Below are positions 57,906 through 64,000 of a DNA stretch of 64,000 nt, in pieces; the stretch's first letter is position 1, and each line of letters opens with the position of its first letter. The position numbers and the translations under genes are program-made. The notes below the pieces were generated by a model. The model did no database searches, had not been told where the DNA came from, and saw only the letters and a list, made by a program, of their open reading frames with translations. Source of the stretch: Deltaproteobacteria bacterium (GTDB lineage: Bacteria > Myxococcota > Myxococcia > SLRQ01); the NCBI GenBank assembly GCA_029210625.1, contig JARGFU010000011.1:62001-126000 (forward strand), given 5' to 3'.

Positions 57906-60287
57906 TCAGAAGCTGGCGCAGGCCGCCGCCACCTCGGTGGTGGTGTCGGCCGTGACGGTCTGATTTGCGGCCACCGCGGTCAGAACGACCTGGAAGACGT
58001 CGTCGTCGGTCTCGTTGGTGCAAGCCGCGTCGGCGTTGATGTCCACGTAGATGTCGACGGTGTAGTCGCCGCCATCGGGGAGGATGTCGTTCCAGGTGAA
58101 GGCGAAGGGACCGGCGCCGACACCGATGGTATCGGTGCCGGAGGCGATCTCTGTGCCCGCGGCGTCACGCACGGAGGCGTAGACCATGTCGCCGTTGGTG
58201 CCGTTGGTGTTGCTGCCGTCGACGGTCAGGTTCCACATCTGGGTGGCGACGCAGAAGCCGAGGCTGACGTCGCAGACGCCCGGGCCGCAGTCGGCGTCGG
58301 TGGTGCAGCCCGCCACGCAGCGGTCCTCACCCATGGGGCCGGCGCCGGCCTCGCAGGTGCCGTGCCAGCAGTCGGTGCCGGCGGCGCAGGTGGCCTCGCA
58401 CTGGCCGGTGGGGCCGTTGCAGAGGTAGGTGCCGCGCTCGCAGAAGCCGACGGCCGGAGCCGCCGCGGCGTTCGCCACGCAGGCCAGGCCGCCGCCGCAC
58501 TCGAGGTCCGAGTCGCAGGGGGAGGCGCAGCCACCGGCGGTGGCGGGGTTACCGCCAGCGTCGAGGACGTTGATGGAGCCGGCCCAGTAGACCTGACCGC
58601 TGTTGCAGTACTGGTTGACCTCGGCGACGCCGCTCAGCGGCATCACGCAGGTGTTGGTGGCCAGATCGCAGCGCTCCTGGCGGGTCACGCCCTGGGAGAT
58701 CGTCTGGACCGGGCAGTCGGCGTCGACCTGGCAGTAGCCGCAGTCGGCGTTGGTCTCGCAGCCCATGAAGCAGAAGGCGCCGGCCGAGTCGTAGAGGCAG
58801 AGGTCCATGGCGTCGCCGGTGAGGAACTCGAGGCGCGAGCAGGCGCCGCCCACGGTCGCGGCGTTGCAGTCGGCGTCGGCGGTGCAGCCCTCGTAGCAGA
58901 TGAGCGCCACGTCGGTGCCGAGGTTCAGCTCCATGCAGTCGCGGGCGCCGCAGGGGGCCGGGGTGTCGGCGCAGGAGTTGCCCTCGACCACGTTGTAGTT
59001 CATGCAGGCGTTGAAGGTCGCCACGTCGCCGGAGACGAAGGCCACCTCGGCCGGATCGCAGAACTGGCCGGCGTCGCAGTCGGCGTCGACGGTGCAGCCG
59101 TTGTAGCAGATGAAGACGTCGGTCCCGCCGATGTTCACCGAGGTGCTGTCGGCCATGTTGGTGCCGGCGCAGCCCGCGGCGGAGGCGGCGATGAAGAAGG
59201 CGTCGTAGTTGCTCTCGATCTGCGGCGAGGGGGCGCAGGTCGCGGTGCCGTCGGCGTTGGTGAGGGTCTGGCAGGCGTTGACGTCGGCCGGATCGCAGTC
59301 GGTCATGCAGCCGGTCAGGCCGATGCCGAGGCCCTGGCAGGTCTCACCGGCGTCGCAGGCCAGCACGGTGTTGCCGGTGGCGTCGAAGGGATCGAGGCCG
59401 AGGTGGCAGGAGAGGGACATGCACATGGCGCCGCCGGAGAAGTCCACGCAGGCGGAGCCGGCCTCGCACTGATCGGCGACGTCCGGATCGCAGGGGGCGC
59501 CGTTGGCGCGGCAGCCGGTGGTGCACTCGGACTGGTCGAAGATCGGGAAGCAGTAGTCGGCCGGCGCGCCCGAGGAGCTGATGCACTGCTGGTCGGTCGG
59601 GCAGTCGCCGATGTTGACGTCGCAGGCGTCCACGCACACCCCGTCGCAGAAGGAGCCGGTGGGGCACTCGGAGTCGCTGTTGCATCCCTTGGTGCAGTAG
59701 CCGCCGCGGATGCCGTAGCGGGCCTCGTCGAAGCACTCGAGGCCAGCGCCCACGGCGCAGTCGCTGTTCACGGTGCAGGGAGAGCCCGTCTCACCCGCGA
59801 TGGGCAGGCGGATGATGCACTCGCCGGTGGTCTCGTCGCAGTTCTCGTTGAACTCGGGGCAGCCGTCGGTGATGCAGGCGGCCTCGCAGGAGGGCGGATC
59901 GGCGAGCTGGTTGCAGTTGAAGTCCACCGGGCAGCCGTCGGGCTGGGTGGTGTCGTTGGTGCAGACCTTCTGCACGCAGGCGCCGGTGCCCGCGCCGGCC
60001 TGGCACTGGGTCTCGTCGCAGGTGGTCCGGGGGTCCGGGCAGGTGGCCGCGGTGCAGCACACGCCGGTGCACTCACCGGTGGCGGGATCGCAGGTCATGC
60101 CGCCCTGGCAGGGGGTGGTCCGGGCCAGGCAGAGGTCGGCGATGTCCTCGCACTCGTTAGTGTCCAAGTTGCAGGTCTGGTTGGTGCCGCAGTCGGCGTT
60201 GGCTTCGCACTCCTTACCCGGACAGCCAGACAGGACGACGACCGCGAAGAGCGCGATCGTGGCCTGGAAGAACGTGGTGAACCTCAT
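57906..60287 (-). CDS. Large cysteine-rich lipoprotein
   Basis: A 793-residue lipoprotein with a GGAGGGG ribosome site. The signal peptide MRFTTFFQATIALFAVVVLSGC ends in lipobox LSGC. The mature protein has scores of cysteines in CNAD/CGxxQxC-like units (CEANADCGTNQTCNLDTNEC, CNSDSECPTGSFCDGVC), resembling EGF-like or Dickkopf-like disulfide knots. A short beta domain (about 700-793) ends it. It is Thr/Asp/Ala-rich and acidic. It is likely surface-exposed and disulfide-stabilised, so DsbA/DsbB encoded at 39771-40870 are plausible folding factors. No catalytic motif was seen. A strong terminator follows. Confidence 0.87.
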   Translation of the reverse strand: MRFTTFFQATIALFAVVVLSGCPGKECEANADCGTNQTCNLDTNECEDIADLCLARTTPCQGGMTCDPATGECTGVCCTAATCPDPRTTCDETQCQAGAGTGACVQKVCTNDTTQPDGCPVDFNCNQLADPPSCEAACITDGCPEFNENCDETTGECIIRLPIAGETGSPCTVNSDCAVGAGLECFDEARYGIRGGYCTKGCNSDSECPTGSFCDGVCVDACDVNIGDCPTDQQCISSSGAPADYCFPIFDQSECTTGCRANGAPCDPDVADQCEAGSACVDFSGGAMCMSLSCHLGLDPFDATGNTVLACDAGETCQGLGIGLTGCMTDCDPADVNACQTLTNADGTATCAPSPQIESNYDAFFIAASAAGCAGTNMADSTSVNIGGTDVFICYNGCTVDADCDAGQFCDPAEVAFVSGDVATFNACMNYNVVEGNSCADTPAPCGARDCMELNLGTDVALICYEGCTADADCNAATVGGACSRLEFLTGDAMDLCLYDSAGAFCFMGCETNADCGYCQVDADCPVQTISQGVTRQERCDLATNTCVMPLSGVAEVNQYCNSGQVYWAGSINVLDAGGNPATAGGCASPCDSDLECGGGLACVANAAAAPAVGFCERGTYLCNGPTGQCEATCAAGTDCWHGTCEAGAGPMGEDRCVAGCTTDADCGPGVCDVSLGFCVATQMWNLTVDGSNTNGTNGDMVYASVRDAAGTEIASGTDTIGVGAGPFAFTWNDILPDGGDYTVDIYVDINADAACTNETDDDVFQVVLTAVAANQTVTADTTTEVAAACASF

Positions 60288-60378
60288 TTGAACCCCTCCT
60301 TCAGGGTGTGTTGAGCGGGCCCCGCCGTAGGGGTGCCCTCGAAGACTCCGAAAAACCGATTCGTTTGGGTGCGGGGAA

Positions 60379-60413
60379 GCCCGCGGCCCCGAGCCAGTCG
60401 GGGATCCGCGGGC
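60379..60413. other. Hairpin between two leftward genes
   Basis: GCCCGCGG (60379-60386) pairs with CCGCGGGC (60406-60413), with inner CCCC/GGGG. It lies about 50 bp after the metalloprotease stop. It lacks a T-run on the relevant side, so it is a weak terminator candidate. Confidence 0.4.
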
Positions 60414-60460
60414 CTTTTACCCCAATTGCGGCCAGATCTGTACGGATCCGGCCGCTACTG

Positions 60461-63400
60461 TCACTGGGTCGCGTATCCCAGCTGGCCGAGGAAGTCCAAG
60501 GCCATGCGGAGGAAGGACTCCTCCGACCTCAGCTTGGACTCCACGCGGTCCGTGAGCTCGAGCAGGCACTCGTCGTCGGCGCCCGGATCCGCGGGGTCGA
60601 TCCCGTAGACCTTGCCGCAGACCTGGTTGGCGGCGGCGAAGCCGGCCGGGGCGCCGCCGTTGCTGGCGTAGCCACGGTAGGTCTCCAGCTTGGCTGCCAG
60701 GTCCGCGGCCTTGGCGACGACCGGCCAGAACACCGAGCGCTGATCCCCGGTCTGGGGCACGACGTAGGTCATGTCGAGGTCGGGGCTGGTGAAGGCGATG
60801 AGGTCGCCGTTCGCCACGCCGTCGTCGATGGCCTGCTGGTCGCGGGGGGAGGGCCGACCGTAGGCGTAGAGCTGCACGTAGGCCGGGAAGGTGGCGTCGA
60901 AGAAGACCGAGAAGTCGAGGAGCGCGTAGAGCAGCGCGTAGATCCGGACGTTGATCGAGCCGCCCGCGTCCATGTACTCGCCCTGGTAGCGCTGATCGTA
61001 GGGGATCGGCGAGCCGGCCAGCATCTCGAGGCCCGGGAAGTCGGCGGTGTCGGAGCCGAAGAAGCCGCCCTGCCAGTAGTCGCGGAACTCGACATCCGAG
61101 ACGCTGACCACGTTGGTGTCCGGATCGACGTCGACGCCCCGGATGACGGGCCCGTAGGAGCTCATGTCCTCGGCCACCATGCCGGTGAAGAGGGTGAGCA
61201 GCTCGTCCTGGAAGCCGTCGTAGTAGTTGACCGGGAAGGTCTCGTCGTTCGCCGAGGGCTGACCCCAGTCACGGGTGGTCAGGGCCTCGATGGCGAAGAG
61301 CTTGTCGAAGAAGTTGCCGATCCGGGCGTAGCGGTAGATCTCGCCGTAGTAGCCCTGCTCGAAGCGCGAGTAGAGGTGCTTGCCGATGCCCACGGGCACG
61401 TAGAGGTCGGCCCAGGACTCGGGGGTCTCGGTGTAGGCGCCCTCGTAGAAGACATCGGAGGGATCCCACTTGATGTAGGTGCCGACGTCCGGGGTCGCCA
61501 GGACCTTGGCGAAGAAGTTCATACCCATCCGCGACGCCAGGAAGGTGTCGAGGAAGCCGCCGTTGCCGATGTTCTCGGCGAAGCCGTCCTTGTAGTAGTA
61601 GCCGTAGAGCAGCGACTGGTAGAGCTTGCCGATGGGGAAGAAGTAGGAGCCCCAGATCCGGCGGTAGTGGTAGTAGGGCTGGAAGGTGTCGCCCTTGTAG
61701 CGCCGGAAGTTGTTGAAGATGTAGGAGCGCTCGTAGCTCTCCACGAGGTTCTCCACCAACTCCTGGGCCGACTTGCCCTCGTCGTAGACGTTGCAGAAGG
61801 GCCGGTCGTCCCGCCGCTCGTCCGAGCAGAAGTGGTAGTCGGCGTAGATCTTGGTGCTCGGGGAGTTCTTCTGCTTGATCTTCATCTCGTCGTAGATCGA
61901 GGAGCAGACGCCGAGGTAGTGCGGCTCACCGCCGACCTCGCCGTTGACGACCACCGGGTTGCCGACCTCGGAGTCTCCCAGGTTGGCGCGGCACTTCTGG
62001 GGCACCGAGACGTGACCGGCGGCCGGGCACTCGGAGGAGTCCATGCAGCGCTCGCCGCCGAGGTAGTAGTCGACGTCGACGCGGTTCAGGCGGCGGAACT
62101 GGAAGTTGGCCCAGCCGCCGGCGGCGGCGACCTCGGCCGGATCGAAGTCGCTCTCGGTGTTCGAGTAGAGCTCGACCTTGTTGGCATAGCCGAACTTGAG
62201 GGCGGCGTGATCGTAGCGGCCGATGCCGAGCACGTCGTTGTAATAGAAGTGCCGGGAGTAATCCATGATGGAGCTGGTCATGTGCATGTCGATGCCAGCC
62301 CGCTCCTGCTCCAGCTTCCGGGCCTTGTGATCGGCCTCGTAGACCGCGAGCTCGGCGCCATCGAGGATGTTGTCGCCGTTGGCGTCGTAGGTCGAGGTGA
62401 TGCCGTCGCCGGTCTGGTTGATCGAGCCGAACTCGATGTCCGGGAAGATCTCCTGGATCTTCCAGTAGTCCTCCGGGTAGTTCTCCTCATCGAAGGAGCC
62501 CTGGAAGTTGTGGCGCAGGCCGACGGTGTGGCCGACCTCGTGGGCCTCCACGCCGCGGAAGGTCTGGCGGAGGATGAAGTCCACCACGGTGCGGCGGTTG
62601 GGGGTGATGTTCTGCGCGGTGAGGCTCTCCTCGGCCCACTCGATCAGGCGGTCGAGAGCGGCGTCGCTGAAGATGGCCTCGGCCTCGGCCCGCAGGACGT
62701 TGTTCTTCATCCAGAACGTGTTCCACTCCTGGGCGTGGCGCTCGAACTTCGAGGAGTCACGCAGGGGGGAGACGCGCTTCAGGACGTCCTCGGAGAGCTC
62801 CACGTCCGGCGCGAAGCCGTGGAAGGTGAGCATCTCGGGGGTGATGAGGGCCTTCTCCATCGGGGTGCCGATGAGCCTGGCGCGGCGCTCGGCGTCGCGG
62901 GGCATCATCAGCTGCATCTCCTCGAGCTTGTTCTTCCGCTCGAGCTCCTGGAAGGAGAGGTTGGCGTTGCGAGTCTTGTCGAGGAGACCCTGCTTGGCCG
63001 CTTTGAGCACGGCCTCCATGCCCTCGAGGCCCACCTGCGGGATCCGCGGCGGGAGCATCTGGTGCTCCATGTTCTCGTAGTACTCGCGGATGTCCTCGCC
63101 GGTCATGACCTCGATCTCGGTCACGTTGCCCTTGGAGAGGTCGTAGAGGTCGCCGAGGAAGCCGCTCATCCGGCGCAGGGAGCCGCCGTAGAAGTTGGCG
63201 TTGGCCGCGATGATCTCGCCGGTCTCGGGATCGGCGAAGGAGGGGCCGTAGCCCAGCGGGGAGCCGCCGACCTCCTTGTCGTGGTTGTACATGAAGGAGT
63301 AGCGCAGGTCGCCGATGTCCTGGCAGGCGCGCTCGCCCGAGACGCCGCAGTTGTACTCGATCGGGGCGGCCTGGAAGACGACGGCGTCGTCGGCGTCGGC

Positions 63401-64000
63401 GCGGCCGAGGCTGCGCAGCACGTCGCGGTAGGCCTCGTTCCAGTCGTTGGCGACCACGTCGTAGAGGTCGTCGTTGATGTAGTCGATGCAGGCCTCACCG
63501 GTGGCCAGGCAGGCCTGGGTCGAGGGGAGCCGCTCGGTCGGGATGTAGTAGTAGGTGATCGGCTTGATCGTCCACTGATCGGCCGGGCGCTCGGAACCGT
63601 CCGCGTTGTAGCGGTTCTCGAAGATGTTCCAGATGGAGGCGTAGTAGTCGAGGTAGTCGGTGATGCCGCGCTCGGGGTCGAGGACCTCGCGCTCGATGCG
63701 GAAGAAGCCGAACCTCTCGAAGCTCTTGTCCTCGTGGGGCACCGGCTTGAACTCGCTCGGGGCCTTCTTGAGGAAGGAGCGGCGGTAGGTGATCTGCTGA
63801 CCGCCGCCGAAGGCGATGGTCGGGTAAGAGGTGCAGTTGGTGTTGGGATCGCCGAAGAGCCAGGGGCCGATGTTGATGCTCACGACCTCACGGTTGATCA
63901 CGTCGATGTAGTCGAAGCCGTTGGTGTCGCTGAGGTACTCGATGCGATCCCAGCCATAGGCGTTGCACCACTCACCGACCTGGGTGCAGAACTCGGCGCC
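60461..64000 (-). CDS. Zinc-dependent metalloprotease, DUF4953-like (5' end outside window)
   Basis: At least 1,179 residues; the frame is open to the right edge without a start, so the N-terminus is missing (a GTG at 63901 is internal). The metzincin zinc site HEVGHTVGLRHNF is near visible residue 486, with catalytic Glu and the third His of HExxHxxGxxH, and the Met-turn is SSIMDYSRHFYYN some 85 residues later. Long helical and mixed regions flank it, including two short Cys-rich parts (ERCMDSSECPAAG). This is the layout of the large bacterial DUF5117/DUF4953 metalloproteases, secreted or surface proteins. Whether it is a lipoprotein cannot be seen. It is on the same strand as the cysteine-rich lipoprotein, 173 bp upstream. 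Confidence 0.87.
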   Translation of the reverse strand, partial: GAEFCTQVGEWCNAYGWDRIEYLSDTNGFDYIDVINREVVSINIGPWLFGDPNTNCTSYPTIAFGGGQQITYRRSFLKKAPSEFKPVPHEDKSFERFGFFRIEREVLDPERGITDYLDYYASIWNIFENRYNADGSERPADQWTIKPITYYYIPTERLPSTQACLATGEACIDYINDDLYDVVANDWNEAYRDVLRSLGRADADDAVVFQAAPIEYNCGVSGERACQDIGDLRYSFMYNHDKEVGGSPLGYGPSFADPETGEIIAANANFYGGSLRRMSGFLGDLYDLSKGNVTEIEVMTGEDIREYYENMEHQMLPPRIPQVGLEGMEAVLKAAKQGLLDKTRNANLSFQELERKNKLEEMQLMMPRDAERRARLIGTPMEKALITPEMLTFHGFAPDVELSEDVLKRVSPLRDSSKFERHAQEWNTFWMKNNVLRAEAEAIFSDAALDRLIEWAEESLTAQNITPNRRTVVDFILRQTFRGVEAHEVGHTVGLRHNFQGSFDEENYPEDYWKIQEIFPDIEFGSINQTGDGITSTYDANGDNILDGAELAVYEADHKARKLEQERAGIDMHMTSSIMDYSRHFYYNDVLGIGRYDHAALKFGYANKVELYSNTESDFDPAEVAAAGGWANFQFRRLNRVDVDYYLGGERCMDSSECPAAGHVSVPQKCRANLGDSEVGNPVVVNGEVGGEPHYLGVCSSIYDEMKIKQKNSPSTKIYADYHFCSDERRDDRPFCNVYDEGKSAQELVENLVESYERSYIFNNFRRYKGDTFQPYYHYRRIWGSYFFPIGKLYQSLLYGYYYKDGFAENIGNGGFLDTFLASRMGMNFFAKVLATPDVGTYIKWDPSDVFYEGAYTETPESWADLYVPVGIGKHLYSRFEQGYYGEIYRYARIGNFFDKLFAIEALTTRDWGQPSANDETFPVNYYDGFQDELLTLFTGMVAEDMSSYGPVIRGVDVDPDTNVVSVSDVEFRDYWQGGFFGSDTADFPGLEMLAGSPIPYDQRYQGEYMDAGGSINVRIYALLYALLDFSVFFDATFPAYVQLYAYGRPSPRDQQAIDDGVANGDLIAFTSPDLDMTYVVPQTGDQRSVFWPVVAKAADLAAKLETYRGYASNGGAPAGFAAANQVCGKVYGIDPADPGADDECLLELTDRVESKLRSEESFLRMALDFLGQLGYATQ

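Overview
The window is a very GC-rich bacterial chromosome segment, about 70% GC by eye. It is densely packed with protein genes: 47 are intact or run off an edge, and one is broken. I see no rRNA, tRNA, CRISPR array, transposase or phage gene. The mix suggests Myxococcota or a related former deltaproteobacterial lineage. The clues are many outer-membrane-type lipoproteins with Asp/Gly/Ala-rich linkers, MopE-like DDDGDG motifs, a metzincin of the DUF4953 kind, a cyclic-nucleotide-domain Ser/Thr kinase, an NtrC-type regulator and a PilZ-like domain fused to Hsp70. This placement is inference from family content, not a database match.

Left arm (1-8347, minus strand): two coupled PLP fold-type-II enzymes are followed by an acyltransferase-esterase fusion, a lipoprotein zinc peptidase and an ABC-2 exporter (ATPase plus two permeases, the second cut by the window edge). 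Most junctions overlap by 4 nt or nearly touch. From 8435 rightwards come a CoA-transferase/GNAT fusion, a membrane protein with a four-cysteine tail, a thioredoxin-fold/TPR protein and several lipoproteins (TPR, CAP/SCP, MopE-like). An AAA ATPase coupled to a cNMP-domain kinase follows (15634-18467), then a lipoprotein hydrolase and a ROK sugar kinase.

Middle (20.5-35.5 kb): a glutathione locus (gshB and a CysZ/EI24-like membrane protein, divergent from a plant-type glutamate-cysteine ligase) borders a small islet. The islet holds a ribbon-helix-helix/PIN toxin-antitoxin pair with a palindromic operator and a secreted-protein gene split over three frames. A leftward five-gene run then goes alaS, PilZ-Hsp70, phosphodiester glycosidase-like lipoprotein, GspE/PilB-type ATPase, Ycf46-like AAA ATPase.

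Right arm (35.7-64 kb): MATE exporter with an NtrC-type regulator; chalcone-isomerase-like secreted protein; adenosine-deaminase-like enzyme overlapping dsbB and dsbA; SOUL protein behind a strong promoter with three repeats; DUF2270-like protein and a sodium/anion-type permease; a histidine kinase; a small acidic lipoprotein with promoter and terminator; a cysteine-desulfurase-like enzyme; a TPR lipoprotein. Next is a run of PBP1a, FG-GAP-like periplasmic protein, solute-binding-like protein and NtrY-like kinase, which is the best candidate for an undescribed envelope-sensing system. A repeat-built inverted element and a terminator separate it from a cysteine-rich lipoprotein and a large DUF4953-type metalloprotease that runs off the right edge.
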